Shown here piece after piece: positions 1-13,899 of a stretch of DNA of 48,575 nt. The stretch is from Priapulus caudatus (lineage: Eukaryota > Priapulida > Priapulimorpha > Priapulimorphida > Priapulidae). Both the position numbers and the translations under genes were made by a program. Below the pieces are notes generated by a model, which did no database searches, was not told where the DNA came from, and was given only the letters and a program-made list of their open reading frames with translations. The stretch covers positions 31,629 through 80,203 of the forward strand of contig NW_014578436.1 in assembly GCF_000485595.1 (NCBI RefSeq), written 5' to 3'. How positions within the stretch are numbered: position 1 is the first letter of the stretch; the number at the start of each line of letters is the position of its first letter.

Positions 1-225
1 CCTGACTACAAAAGCATAAATTATAGCAATTCTGCATTTAATGAAATGCTGCATTATTAATAACACTCACTATTATATTGCCTCGTTAATACGACAACAT
101 GATACTTAGAGTTGAGGAATTACATTATACTAAACAGGTGTTCATATTATCAGTACACAAACAAGGAAATCGTGATGCAGTCGAAGTTAAAGCAATAGTG
201 AGATAAGATGTAGATAATAAAGGTG

Positions 226-233
226 TATATAAG
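226..233 (+). promoter_or_regulatory. TATA box of the trypsin-like gene
   Basis: TATATAAG lies 51 bases before the ATG at 284. The start site would be expected near 255-262, leaving a short 5' UTR. This is typical of digestive protease genes with sharp TATA promoters. The role is inferred from motif and spacing only. Confidence 0.6.
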
Positions 234-283
234 CTTCGTAACAAGACAGCGTAGGCACTCGAGTTAGAGCACCAAAACCAACC

Positions 284-891
284 ATGAAGCTTCTAGTTCT
301 GCTAGCCGTCGTCTGCGCAGCCAGCGCCCATGCCCCGAGGTGGCCACGACTTCCCAAAGGTATGTCTCGTGTTATAACTACAGTTAGTTTGTGGCTCTAA
401 CCGTTACTAAACTCATGAGTTTTCATTGCCTAGCTCATAGCTTAATAATAAACAAACGTTTCAAAGATTCCGAAAGCAATGTGACTCTCTGTTTTAGGAT
501 GGGCTCCCCCGGACACGAAGATTGTTGGCGGCGATGATGTGATTATTGAGGATTACCCATACCAGGTACTAGAGCCAAGTTCTTCTTGCTATGCCGCACA
601 AAAACTATATAATACATACTTTAATTCCAGTTGATATACGTAAGCTATTCACTTGTTTCAAATGCGTTTTGTCATACGACTGTGTACGGCCAAGCTGGCG
701 CCCTATAGTTAATAATAGTCTCCTTTCTGATAAATGACAAGTATAGAATAAAACATTATAAAGAAACTATTAGTCTGATATTTGAATCGTATTTTCAGGT
801 TGCTATGTACTTTTCTGGATCCTTTAGATGTGGAGGCTCCATTATTGGCCCAAACACCATTCTGACTGCTGCTCACTGCGTCTCTGGGCGA
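284..891 (+). CDS. Trypsin-like serine protease, 5' exons 1-3 (partial gene)
   Basis: Secreted trypsin-type (S1) protease precursor, 5' half only. Exon 1 (284-359) starts with ATG in the context ACCATG and encodes a hydrophobic signal peptide MKLLVLLAVVCAASAHA, then a short propeptide. Its donor is GTATGT. Exon 2 (498-565) finishes a split Gly codon and encodes the activation site, K followed by IVGG, the classic zymogen cleavage point. Exon 3 (799-891) encodes FRCGGSIIGPNTILTAAHC with the catalytic His in AAHC. Its donor is taken as GTTTTG at 892, the least certain boundary. Phases join cleanly. The downstream exons with the catalytic Asp and Ser appear only from 7.5 kb onwards, in damaged copies, so this may be the head of a long gene or of a disrupted one. 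Confidence 0.85.
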
Positions 892-899
892 GTTTTGTT

Positions 900-2060
900 T
901 ATTGCGTCTGTTCCATGTTCTAATATTCACGCACACGCACATTCACCCAACCGCTAGAAGATTTGAAGTCCATCATATTAATTTTGTCATGATTAATTAG
1001 TTTTCGATATATCGCTGAATTTCTACGGTTGGCCTAATTCAAAAATATTATTTGCCAAACCATTGAATATATATAATCATTCTTTTCAAATAGATGTCCT
1101 TGACTCACGCAGTTGCTTGGACATAAAAAATATATCTCGCTGTCTCACTTTTAATGATTCCTCCGCTGATAGTGACTCCAATTAATATTAAACCTCTACC
1201 TAGAAGTCGATTAAAAAATGTGTTCATGCGTGACATTTATCAAATATGAAATAAAGTCTATAAAGCTTGGACTCTTGAATTTCTGAAACGTAACGCGTAG
1301 CTGCGTAGGTAACGCTAAGGCATCTCTATCAAAAACCCCCTGCCATTAGCAAATTTTACTTGAGAGTTGACTGCGCCGAAATCTCTGATCATACATAGTA
1401 ACTGCACGCAAAAAACGTCTTTGCTGCAATCGCACTTCTTAAAAATACAAAACCATACTACTCGCCGTAAGCTGAGCTGTCCAATCTTTTTAAATAAATT
1501 TAAGTTAAAAAGTTTTCATGAAGATATACTTATATACTTGTACCATAGCTACATATCACTGTAATAATTTTATGGTGGCTTATACTCATTCGAGATCCGT
1601 CGAAGAGTAGTTAAGAGTGTTCATTAATGCCTAGAATCTGCTAATGCATGTTTATTTGACGAGAAATTTTCTATTATTATTTAAGAAGAAACCTGCACAC
1701 TTGACCACTATCACAATTGTTACTTATACGACTTCATTTTCCGACGCTAACTATCCTTGCTAGGTTGTTGAAATGATAGACTGTCTATTCCCTCTAAACT
1801 CAACATTCTATCTTGGCCACGCTGGTTAGGTTTGGCGAACCTAATCGTATCTTTCATTCTAGTTTATCTATCTATTTGTCTCTCCTATAGTAATTTCGAG
1901 ATAATATAATCTCTTACGTTAGCTGAACAGTCTGGTCACATTCTCACGGCGTTCTGCATCCAAATAATAAAGCCTGGACCCACACATCACCGTAGTTTTT
2001 TCTGCGCGTTAGCGAGATATCAGCCCACGTTAGACCGCTAAATGTCTTGACCAAACTTTA
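900..2060. other. Non-coding stretch after exon 3 of the protease
   Basis: AT-rich sequence with no exon I can support. It is partly duplicated, with many indels, at 2.5-3.6 kb, which shows that the whole block was copied rather than only the exons. Confidence 0.5.
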
Positions 2061-2065
2061 AACGA

Positions 2066-3680
2066 TGGTGACTACAAAAGCACTAAACATAGCACTCTGC
2101 ATTTAATGAAATTTTGCATTATTCAATAACACTCACTATTATACGCCTCGTTAATACGACAACATGAATACCTATGTGAAATATTAAGACATATGCTAAC
2201 TGCGGCTTTGTCATAGCGACTGTGTACGTCCAACTGACGCTCTCTTGTTAAAAATATGTATCGTCTGATAAATAACAAGAGTAAATAAAGCATTATGTTG
2301 AAAATTAAAGTCTGATATTCCACATCTTATTTTCAGATTGCATGTACTTCGCTGGATTCTTAGATGTGGAGGCTCCATTATCGCCCAAACACCATTCTGA
2401 CTGTCTTGCGCAGCTGCCGTCTCTGCGAGTGTTGTTTAAATTGCATACGTCCATGTTCTTATATTACACGCAGACGCAACATATCACGCAACCCTAGAAA
2501 ATTGAAGTCAAATCATATTTGCATGAATTAATTTAGTTTTCGATATATCGCTGAATATTCTACGGTTGGCTTAATTACAAATATTAATTTGCTAAACCAT
2601 TGAATAGATATGCCGATTTTATTGATTGGGGACTCGATGAATTGGCAATGGCAGAACTAGGGGGGGGGCGGGGGAGGGGGCCCAGTTACTCTTCTCTATT
2701 CAAATATGGTGTCCAGCCGATATTACAAGTAATGGAAAACGGCAGGATAAGTAATGAACCATACGTTGGGTACCAGTGTATAATATATCGCTGCAGATGC
2801 TGTGATTTCCGTTTCATAGTTTGGCCATGGTTTATAATCGGATGCAATCTGCTCTGAACACAGAGTGCTCTGTGTTGAGCAGCAACGTCTACTTCAGAAC
2901 TAAGCATGAAAACCCACGACTATTTCCCTCATAATAATATAATGCAATAAGCAAACGTTAATTTTTTAATGTCGTAAATATTATATCTATCCAAATCCTT
3001 TGATTTTATTGAAAACGGGAGGTACTATATAGGATTACTTATATAAATTAATATAAATAGGTAGGCAAGGCATTTCTGTCACATCTATATGCTAGCTCGC
3101 TTGTCCAATCTTTATTAAAATGAGTAAGTCAACGTTTATCATGACAGATTATACTTATATACTGTAGACATAGCTACATAATCACTGTAATAATTCACTG
3201 ATACTATATACTCATTCAAGACGTCCGAGGAGCAGTAGACGAGTGTTTAATTAATGCATAAGAATCTGAAATTGCATGTTATTTTGTCGAGATCTATTTT
3301 ATTTAGAAGGAACCTGAACACTTGACAACTATCAAGATTGTTACCTATAGACGTTATTTCACGACGTAACTATCCTTGCTAAGTGTCTTGAAATGATATA
3401 CTGTACTACCTCTAACTCAACATTCATCTTGCCCACCTGGTTAGGTTTGCCGACCTATCTATACCTTCCATTCTAGTCAATCTATGTATTTTGTCTCTCC
3501 ATAATAGTGTTCCGAGAGATATAACTCTTGCCGCTTAGCTGACCATCTGGTCACATTCTCACGCGTTCTGTCATCCAATTAATAAAGCCTGGACACACAT
3601 ATCGATTTTTTGTACTGCCGCGTTTAGACAACTTATCAGCCGCGTATGACTCCATAAAAGTATTGTCAAACTTTAAACGA
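2066..3680 (+). pseudogene. Degraded duplicate of the protease 5' block
   Basis: This block repeats the sequence at 1-110 and 640-2040 with frequent one-base gains and losses. The exon 3 copy (about 2337-2428) still shows the CGGSII-type segment, but the reading frame is broken before the catalytic His segment. Around 2775-2890 the block also contains a copy of the non-coding segment seen at 7270-7400, 11040-11150 and 12600-12700. The join near 2660 lies at a G-rich run. Either this is a decayed paralogue or poorly corrected sequence of a true duplicate. The indel style favours a large error component. Confidence 0.6.
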
Positions 3681-3690
3681 ATGTGACTAC

Positions 3691-3965
3691 GCAGGGCCGT
3701 ACAAGAATTAATGTATGGGGGGGCGCAATATGAACGAGCGCGAGGCGCTGCGCTTCTAGGGGTCTGTGGGCATGCCCCCCGCAAAAAAACTTTGGAAAAT
3801 ATAGAAAGCTCTCGAATGCCATTTCCACCATATTCAGGTAGGAGACATACTAAAACTCCCCCACACGGTTACGCGAGTATATCCTTAAATCTTTAATTCC
3901 ATTTTTCTTCACTGGGTTCTTTTTTGGCGAGCAGCTTGCCCCCCCTGCCCCCCCCCCCCCCCTGC
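3691..3965. repeat. GC-rich dispersed repeat with G and C homopolymers
   Basis: It begins with CAGGGCCGTA and contains a GGGGTCTGTGGGCATGCCC block, with a C14-type run near its end. It resembles the element at 5772-6066, which starts with the same ten bases. The right end is not clearly defined. Confidence 0.5.
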
Positions 3966-4379
3966 TAGCTACGACCGACTCAAACAGCCTATGCTTAGAG
4001 AAGATACACGATGGCGCGTACATTTACCATTTGGATGATTTGCATAGACACGTTCCCACGCCAGCATGTCGTCGGTACAACGATCCTAGTTCACAAATAG
4101 ACGTCAAAGATTGCTTTGCTAGATACAATTTTGTGCCATTTTAGCGTAATCTCCAAAACTTCAACTATCTAATATTCATTCGGATGCTACATTTTGTTCG
4201 TATTAACTTCCTGTTCTTGGAGGGGTCAGAAACCTCGCTTGTGTGGCTCTTTAACACCGAACCGATTTACATACTTAAAATGTAGGAAATATGTATCAAC
4301 CAAGATGTCAGTTTAGATATGCATATAGATCTGATTAAAAAAAATAAAAGCTACGTCACTATAATTCGACAGCAAATGC

Positions 4380-4512
4380 ATGGATGGATGGATGGATGGA
4401 TGGATGGACGGACGGATGGATGGACGAATGGACGGATAGACGGACGGACGGACGGATAGACGGACGAACGGACGGACGGGCGGATGGACGAACGGGCGGA
4501 TGGACGAACAAA
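4380..4512. repeat. (GGAT/GGAC)n tetranucleotide array
   Basis: About 130 bases of ATGG and ACGG tetranucleotides. Both strands are open in several frames only because of the repeat, so no protein is called. Confidence 0.9.
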
Positions 4513-5070
4513 CGGACTGTACACACATCACATTTCGACGGATATCACCAGAACTACAATATATATTGCTCTACACTTTATCGTCGTTGACATTGGGGCT
4601 TCCGATGTATTAACTAGTATTACATTCAAATTAGTAAAGTATACTAATGGTTTTTCTGCGATGTGTCGCCGACGTCGTATATATATGATACAATAAATAG
4701 CTATTGATGTTTGCATTCATTGGCATCTGGGATGTATGTGTTTCGGGCAATGCTAATAATCCTGTACAACCGCAGGATACTTGTCGTGCGTGCCCAGTAT
4801 GTGCGACATAAAATGATGTTCTGATGAAATTATTAATATAAAATATAGAGCGCATACTCGTCGCAGTAGCTTGACTCAAAATATAAATCCTGCTGCCTCA
4901 CTTTATTGATTCCAAGATACAGCTGTGCGACGTATAGCGATAAGCGTTCTACGTTACCCGTGCAGCTGTGAGTTTGGTTGTTTTACAATATATAAAATAA
5001 CAATTTTCTTTAGTTTCACGTCGAATTTAGCGAGCGTATACATCTCAGTAGCTTGACATGAAACATCTTC

Positions 5071-5128
5071 GCATCTCCACATCTCCGCATCTCCGCATCT
5101 CCGCATCTCCGCATCTAGGCATCTAGGC
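5071..5128. repeat. 8-bp tandem repeat GCATCTCC
   Basis: Short tandem array with unit GCATCTCC, drifting to GCATCTAG at its right end. Confidence 0.8.
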
Positions 5129-5525
5129 AGACGGAATTCCCCTCTATCACAATAGAAGACCTCTGGTAGCGCATGCAAGGTATCAGCTAAAATAAACAGT
5201 ATTTTGTGAAATATACTTTTTAAATAGAGTCCTTGACTCACCGCAGTTGCTTGACATAAAAAATATATCTCGCTGTCTCACTTTTAAGATCCTCAGGTGT
5301 CCCCGGCGGATGTGACTTAATTAAATTAAAATTAATTAAAATTAAAATTAAATTAATTTAAGTGTGTTTATGACAAACATATGACTATATAAGTATGACT
5401 TAGCTGACGCATATCGTTATTAATAGTCTCGTTTCTGATAAAAATAAATAGAAATGGAATAATAGAAAAAATCATTATAATTAGCATCAATTAATTAGTC
5501 TGATATTTGCATCTTATTTTTTTAG

Positions 5526-5619
5526 GTTTGCTATGTACTATCGTGGATCCTATAGATGTGGAGGCTCCATTATTGGCCCAAACACCATTCTGACTGCTGC
5601 TCACTGCGTCTATGGGCGA
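5526..5619 (+). pseudogene. Third copy of protease exon 3
   Basis: After the acceptor TTTTTAG the sequence reads like exon 3 at 799-891, with the CGGSIIGPN segment and the catalytic His in AAHC. The last residues are VYGR instead of VSGR. One extra T right after the acceptor (GTTTGC instead of GTTGC) breaks the phase seen in the first copy. No exons 1-2 precede it within reach, so it is an isolated exon duplicate or part of a damaged paralogue. Confidence 0.7.
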
Positions 5620-5771
5620 GTTTTGTTTATTACATCTGTTCCACGATTTATTATTCGCACACACGCACATACACACACCCCTAGAAAATTTAAAGTCAAC
5701 CAATTTTTACGCTTGGCCTAATTAAAACATTATTTGTTAAACCATCGAATATATATATAAATATATATATT

Positions 5772-6063
5772 CAGGGCCGTAGGCTGAGCAAATACCAAAG
5801 GGGGGCAGTGGCGGATCCATGATTTCAATGAGGGAGTGAGAAACAGGTGGGTGGGGGAGTGGGTCTGGGGTCATCCCCCGAGAAAACTTTGAAAATGTAG
5901 ATAGCAGGAGATGGTATTTGAGGCACTTTTGAGTACATGTACAGCCTTCATTCTGACTACGACAATTCTCTTTTAGTAGAACAATTTATTTGTTTAATTT
6001 TGCTCCAAAACCTAGGGGGGCAGCTGCTTCCCTTGCCCCCCCCCACCCCCGCAGTCTACGGCC

Positions 6064-6066
<3 letters not shown>
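5772..6066. mobile_element. MITE-like element with CAGGGCCGTAG ends
   Basis: The left end CAGGGCCGTAG and right end CTACGGCCCTG form a perfect 11-bp inverted repeat. The 295-bp element sits inside TA-rich DNA, so a target duplication cannot be read. There is no coding capacity. The C(A)G start resembles hAT-type ends, but the superfamily is not proven. Confidence 0.6.
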
Positions 6067-6111
<45 letters not shown>

Positions 6112-6153
6112 AGATAATAGGGAATTAGAATTATCCCTATTATCTACTCCTGA

Positions 6154-6188
<35 letters not shown>

Positions 6189-6239
6189 CAGGAGTAGATA
6201 ATAGGGAATTAGAATTAATCCCTATTATCTACTCCTTGA

Positions 6240-6293
<54 letters not shown>

Positions 6294-6395
6294 AACAGGA
6301 GTAGATAATAGGGAATTAAATTTAATCCCTATTATCTACTCCTGATATATTATATATATATACTATATATATATTATATATATATATATACGCGC
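6067..6395. repeat. (TA)n tract with three hairpin inserts
   Basis: Long TA runs separate three near-identical palindromes at about 6105-6156, 6187-6240 and 6294-6347. Each arm has the core GGAGTAGATAATAGGGAATT and its reverse complement with almost no loop. Confidence 0.85.
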
Positions 6396-6770
6396 AATCT
6401 ACCAAGGCCCGGTTTACAGGGTTTGCTGGCGTTTATCTGCTTGGGTTGGGGGTGCTAGAGTTCGATAAGATTGAGCAGGCCCGGTTTTACAGGATTTGTA
6501 AGCGGCCCTGTTTGGGCCTTTCAGATCTTCTCTGACTCTCGGTGAAATTGTAAAGTTGAGATTAGGTTAACTAACAGTCTTACTGCCCCGGAGATACTTG
6601 TAAGTAACATTCATTTAGATTAGCCTAAAACACTTCTTCTAAGGAGTAAAATGTTAAAAGTTCGCGCAGAATGAATGAAAGGAATATGCTAGAATTGCCG
6701 CTGCGCGATCTTAAGATTGCGCACATCGGATTGCGCGCAACATGTTACATATATAGGGCCTATATTATAT
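6396..6770. other. Stretch without recognised gene
   Basis: No supported coding region. It ends in the GA-rich tract. Confidence 0.4.
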
Positions 6771-6779
6771 ATATATATA

Positions 6780-6811
6780 GCGAGAGAGGCAGAGAGAGAG
6801 CGCGAGAAAGG

Positions 6812-6850
<39 letters not shown>

Positions 6851-6976
6851 CAGAAGGAAGAACAGAGGAGAGAAGGAGAGAGCGATAGAAGAGAGAAGTG
6901 AGAAGAGGAGAGAGAGCAGAGAGAGAGATGAGGAGAAGAAGAAGAAAGACTCAGGAAGAGCGCAGAGAGAGAGAGA

Positions 6977-7018
<42 letters not shown>

Positions 7019-7035
7019 AGATAGAGAGAGATGAG
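6780..7035. repeat. GA-rich microsatellite
   Basis: Mostly GAGA with AAG interruptions. The same kind of tract, followed by GATGAATTCAAAAC, marks the left edge of each downstream protease 3' block (also near 10766-10830 and 12347-12388). Confidence 0.9.
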
Positions 7036-8681
7036 AGAGATGAATTCAAAACACGTAAAATTGTGCTATGAACCAGACAGGGGACGGCAGTGGTTTCATG
7101 ACGATTTTTAATTGATTGTTTGAATTACAGTTGACAGCTTCTAATTCTTCTATCAAAATGGTTGTCACCACTAGGCTAAGTTGATGGAAAGGACGTCAGT
7201 GAGTGAGAAATGCACGATACGCTGATACCAGTTGTAATTATATCGCCGTACACGTAATGACCTGTGATTTTGTTCAGAATGTTTGCCCATCGGTTTATAG
7301 TGTTGGGATGCAATTCCTGCATCTGAACAAAGAGTGCTCTGGACGTGAGCGGCGCGGTCTACTTACAGAACTTCACATGAAACCCACGACATATGCAGAA
7401 CTTGTCCTCAGGTAGGAGCCTATATACTATATTTGCAATATACCAAACATTAATTGTTTGAATGTTTGTAATATAATCTATTCCTATACCTGTGATTTTT
7501 TTGATATAAGACGCGAGGATGCGTACTTAAATAGAATGACTTGTATACTATTATAAATAGGTGAGCAAGATTTACCGTCCACGCTAATTACAAACAGCTG
7601 ATTTTAGTCACGACATCGTAACCCAGTCAGTACCATGATTCTGAGATCCACCGATTTATATTCTGAACCGCCAGTCCCATTAGGTTTTGCCGGCACAAAC
7701 AGCGAGTTACGCCGGGAAATAGACGCCATTATTTTTTTCTGGTGTGGTGTTCCATCCGAAAAAGGGTTAACGTTATCGCAAGAACGCATCAACATTTTTG
7801 CTTCATACAGAAACAGCTTCAGAGAAGACTATTCATTATTGCATGTCGCAGATAGGCAAGTTTATTTAATAAGGAACTATCAGTATATTTAAAAAACATG
7901 TGCTCCTTAATCAATAAAGTTTTTGCGTTTATGATAATAATGCTCACTAAGAAGTCTTCCCTTTTAGACCGAGACAGAAACACCACGTATCGTACGCTCA
8001 TATCCGACAGACATACTTACAATGCACACACGCTGTTGGCGACCCATGTTACGTACGCCGCACGCCGACGTTTCGCACGCACACACAGTCCAAATATTCT
8101 CTTTGTACCAACCCGCGCTTCATATCTCTTCAACATGAAAATGTGGATGATTATCGTACTATAATTCTTAGAGTGCGAAGCCTCGAATCAACACCCTCGC
8201 AGACTGTGTAAGTACCCGTGATCACCAAAGCGTAAGTGTGCAGGGACAGTAGGGCCCTACGGACAATCTAATTATTACCGGACGACTTATTGCTATTGGG
8301 TGCGGGATACCCACCGGTGGCAAAAGCGACGCCCTGCAAGGGTACATTCTTCTCATGAATTGTTAGCAGGATCATACAATAATAGCGTTATACTATAGTG
8401 ATATAGTGCTGCATTGTTTTTTATTTCACATTTCCGCACGTTTCATTTATTTTCCCTGTGTGTTGCGCAATGAATTCCTTTAGTCGCGTCTACGTTTTTG
8501 GTTCAATTGTTCAGGGTCGACACCTAGGACCGGCGGACCACATGATTTCAAGGAACGGACGGGCGAGCAGATTGCGTTGTTGGTTGTCCTGGGGGGCAGG
8601 GGCTGTGCGCGTCCAGGCTACGCTGGTGTTTACGCTCGAGTCTCTACCTTCTATGAATTGATCGTGCAGTATATGAACTAG
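7036..8681 (+). pseudogene. Protease 3' block, copy A (frame-broken)
   Basis: Copy A holds the Asp exon (about 7561-7765), the Cys-rich exon (about 8173-8340) and the last exon (about 8514-8681, stop TAG 8679-8681). The last exon keeps the [13 protein letters not shown]-like and YMN-stop tail in pieces. The catalytic GDSGGP segment is disrupted: the bases read GGTCGACACCTAGG instead of GGTGACTCCGG. Against copy C, extra single bases occur every 10-20 positions. The stop codon TAA at 8209-8211 matches the one in copy C. It is non-functional as written, and part of the damage may be sequencing error. Confidence 0.75.
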
Positions 8682-8689
8682 AATGAGTA

Positions 8690-10430
8690 AGCCGAAGTCA
8701 ATGGACAACACATGAATATAAATTTACAATATCACGGTATTCATCAGACACTTTAATCACGTTTGGGTTTACCTACATCTATTTTCTTCAGCTGATATAA
8801 TGATTTTGATGCTATCTGTGGTGTAGCGAGATTCGCAGTTCGTTGAAAAGTTACAAATGTCTAAAATATTGATGTGATTGATGTAATTAATAAAAGTGAT
8901 CGTGCAAAATTACACGAGTTGTTCTGAATATACGTTTAGGCGAGGGGCGGTAGTAGACGAAGGAGGCTGAGCGAATGACAAGGGGACAATGGGAAGGACG
9001 GGGGAGATGACGTAAGTAGATGAGGTGTTTTGGCGTTTCAGGAGTACATTACAGACTGACGAAAACTGCATAATATATCTTGCTGGGAGAGAGAGAGGTG
9101 GGAGACTGAGGAAAGGCGGCAGGGAAGATAGCTGAAGGCGGTAGAAGAAGAAGGAGGCTGAGCGAAGGACAATGGAGGCAAGGGGATGGACGGGAGAGAA
9201 TGAAGTAGGAGTTTTGCACTCTACAAGCTAGGGCGCTCTCCTAATTATGACACAGGTCTACTGATAATAGTTTATTGCATAAATCTATGCTGAGATACCC
9301 CCTAACCATATTAAATTTATATTCATCACAAAATATAACTTCTCTCGTGAGATATTGCACATACGCTAACACACAAAGTAGCCAGATTCAGTACTGACTG
9401 GTATATATGCAGCGGGCACCTTACATGCAAGATCTTTTTCCTATTTCTTAACAGAGGTCTACTGATAAAATATTATCATATAAATCTATGCTAGAATACC
9501 TCCTCTCCATTTCAAATGCATAATTTTTGCAAAATATTTTTTTATCGGGAAATATTGCGCATGCGTGAGCACCGTTTCAGGCGTGTAGTACGGACTGAAG
9601 AAAACTGTATAACATAGCTTGCTGAGTGAGAGAGGGTGGGAAACCGAAGAAACGCGGCAGGAAAGATAGCTGAGGGACGGTAAAAGAAGAATGGGGCTGA
9701 GCGAAGGACAATGGAGGCAAGGGGAAGGACGGGAGTGGATGAAGTAGGAGTTTTGCCCCCTACTAGCTGGCTATAGGGCGCTCTCCTACTTATAAACACA
9801 GGTCTACTGATAACAGTTTATTACATAAACCTATGCTGAAATACCTCCTAACCATATTAAATGCATATTCGTAACAAAATATATCTCCAATTGTGAGATA
9901 TGGCGCATGCGCTAACACACTAACGTAGCCAGATTGAGTACTGACTGGTATATGCAGCGGACACCTTACATACAAGGCCTTCTTCCTATTTCTTAAAAGC
10001 GGTCTACTGATAAAATGTTATCATATAAATCTATGCTAGAATAGCTCCTCTCCAGATTAAATGCATAATTACCGCAAATTCTCCTTCTTCTCGGGAGATA
10101 TTGCGCATCCGCTAGCGCCGTTTCAGGCGTGCAGTACAGACAGAAGAAAACTACATAATTTATCTTGTTGAGAAGGAGGGGTGGGAGACTGAGCAAATAG
10201 GTGGTACTTTTTATGGGTTACAGGATTTAAACAAGGACTCGAGCAGATCCAGGAATGCAAAAGATCACATTGTTTAGTTGAACTATCTAGTTACAGTAAA
10301 ATACTATAACGTTATACTGTACCAGTTTTTATTATTCTTTATCCGTTGTTCTTATTCTTTATATTGTTTCGTCTTGATTATTGTCATTTTACATATGCAA
10401 TGTGACAGATTACTATATGTATAATAGTAC
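8690..10430. repeat. Tandem pair of about 545-bp units downstream of copy A
   Basis: The motif AGGTCTACTGATAA recurs at about 9255, 9451, 9801 and 10001, giving two internally similar units about 546-550 bases apart. GAAGTAGGAGTTTTGC likewise recurs near 9213 and 9740. The same block is repeated with indels at 13.9-15.5 kb. No coding capacity is supported. Confidence 0.7.
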
Positions 10431-10486
10431 TATATAAAAATTGATGATAAATTGTAACGTTTATTTTGTATGTGATAATGCCACAG

Positions 10487-10706
10487 TGACACACACACGA
10501 GTGTGTGTGTGTGTGCGTGCGCGCGCGCGTGCGTGTGTGAGTGCGTGTGCGTGCGTGCGTGAGTGCGTGCGTGTGCGTGCGTGCGTGCGCGCGTGCGGGA
10601 GGTGGGAGAGATGTGTTTGTGTGCGTTTCTATGAGTGCGTGCGTGTTTGTGTGCGTTTCTATGCGTGCGTGCGTGTTTGTGTGCGTTTCTATGCGTGCGT
10701 GCGTGT
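10487..10706. repeat. GT-rich array with 30-bp minisatellite units
   Basis: (GT/GC)n passes into units of 30 bases containing GTTTCTATGCGTGCGTGC. A short version of the large arrays at 15.7-16.8 and 17.0-17.4 kb. Confidence 0.9.
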
Positions 10707-10763
10707 TTCAATGATATTCCAAGAACGGACGGCAGCAGATTGCTGTGGTTTCCTGGGCAGGGG

Positions 10764-10765
<2 letters not shown>

Positions 10766-10812
<47 letters not shown>

Positions 10813-10830
10813 TAGAGAGAGATAGAGAGA
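10766..10830. repeat. GA tract at block boundary
   Basis: (GA)n directly preceding protease 3' block copy B. Confidence 0.85.
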
Positions 10831-12231
10831 GATGAATTCAAAACTACGTAAAATTGTGTATGAACCAGCGACAGTGTCATGACGATTTTATTGATTGTTT
10901 GAATTACAGATTGCACAGCTTCTACTTCTCTATCAAAATGGTGTCACGATAGACTAAGTGATGGAAAGACGTCAGGAGTGAGAAATGCACATACGCTGAT
11001 ACCCAGTGTAATTATATCGCTACACGTATGACCTGTGATTTTGTTCAGAATTTGCCATGGTTATAGTGGGATGCAATCCTGCTCTGAACAAAGAGTGCTC
11101 TGAGTGAGCGGCGCGTCTACTTCAGAACTTCACATGAAACCCCACGACATATGAGAACTTTTCCCTCAGTAGGAGCCTAATATATATTGCAATAACCAAA
11201 CATTAATTGTTTGAATGTTTGTAATATATCTATCCTAAATCCTGTGTATTTTGATATAAAGACGAGGAGCGTACTTAAATAGGAATACTTATATAACTTA
11301 TATAAATAGGTGAGCAAGATTTACGTGCACGCTAATTACAACAGTGATTTTAGTCACGACGTCGCTACCCAGTCAGTACCATGATTCTGAGATCCACCAT
11401 TTCATATTCTGAAACCGCCAGTCCCATAGGTTTGGCGGCAACAAACAGCGGAAGTTACGCCGGAAAAGACGCCATTATCTCTGATTGGGGTTCCATCCGA
11501 AAAGGTAACGTATCGCAAGAACGCATCAACATGTTTTGCTCATACAGAAACAGCAGTCAGAGAAGACGTATTCATTATTGCATGTCGCAGAAGGAAGTAT
11601 TTAATAGGAACTATTCAGTTATTTAAAAACATGTGCCCTTTAATCAATAAAGTTTTGTGTTATGATAAAATATGCTCACTAAGAAGTAACCCTTTAGACA
11701 AAGACAGAAACACACGTATGTACGCTCATATCCGAGAGCATATACTTACATGCACACACGCTCTGGCGCACCCATGTACGTACGCACGCACGCACGCGCA
11801 CGCACACACATCCAAATTCTCTTTGCTACCCCAACCCGCGTTCATTCTTCTTCAACATGAAATGGATGATTTCGTTATATCTTAAGTGGAAGGCAATCTA
11901 ACACCCTCCAGGCTGTGTGAGTACCCGTGATCACCAACGAAGTGTGCAGGGAACAGTACGGACAATCTGATATTACCGACGACATGCTATGGGCGGGATA
12001 CCCACAAGGTGGTAAAGACGCCTGCCAGGTACATCTTCTCATGCATGAATTTAGCAGGATATAGAATATAGGTTATACTATAGTGATATATGTTGCAATT
12101 GTTTTTTATTTACAATTTCGCGTGTTTCATTTATTTTCCCTGATTGTTGCAATGAATTCTTTAGTCGACGTTATTTATACGTTTTTTGGATTTCAATGTT
12201 CAGGGTGACTCTGGCGGGCCAATGATTTCCA
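10831..12231 (+). pseudogene. Protease 3' block, copy B (truncated by gap)
   Basis: The Asp exon (11310-11504) has acceptor AAATAG and donor GTAACG. It encodes YVHANYNSDFSHDVA and, in another frame, MILRSTISYSETASPIGL. A 14-base stretch between these breaks the frame. The Cys-rich exon (11887-12028) encodes [29 protein letters not shown] and DACQ with the trypsin Asp of the S1 pocket. The expected Cys in MLCAG is Trp. There is an in-frame TGA at 11918-11920, and the acceptor is changed from TTAGG to TTAAG. The last exon begins GDSGGPMIS at 12204 and runs into the gap. As written it is a pseudogene. Confidence 0.75.
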
Positions 12232-12346
12232 NNNNNNNNNNNNNNNNNNNNNNNNNNNNNNNNNNNNNNNNNNNNNNNNNNNNNNNNNNNNNNNNNNNNN
12301 NNNNNNNNNNNNNNNNNNNNNNNNNNNNNNNNNNNNNNNNNNNNNN
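12232..12346. other. Assembly gap
   Basis: 115 undetermined bases. The gap replaces most of the last protease exon of copy B and the sequence up to a GA tract, so it probably hides a collapsed or missing copy of the downstream repeat block. Confidence 0.99.

Positions 12347-13899
<1,553 letters not shown>

Noticed and set aside
4384-4590. ORF in the GGAT/GGAC array
   Set aside because: Tetranucleotide repeat; both strands are open for the same reason.
6671-7034. Glu/Arg-rich ORFs
   Set aside because: Direct translation of the GA microsatellite.
11918-11920. TGA as a selenocysteine codon in protease copy B
   Set aside because: The sister copies have TAA at the same place and trypsins do not use selenocysteine; pseudogene or sequence problem is simpler.
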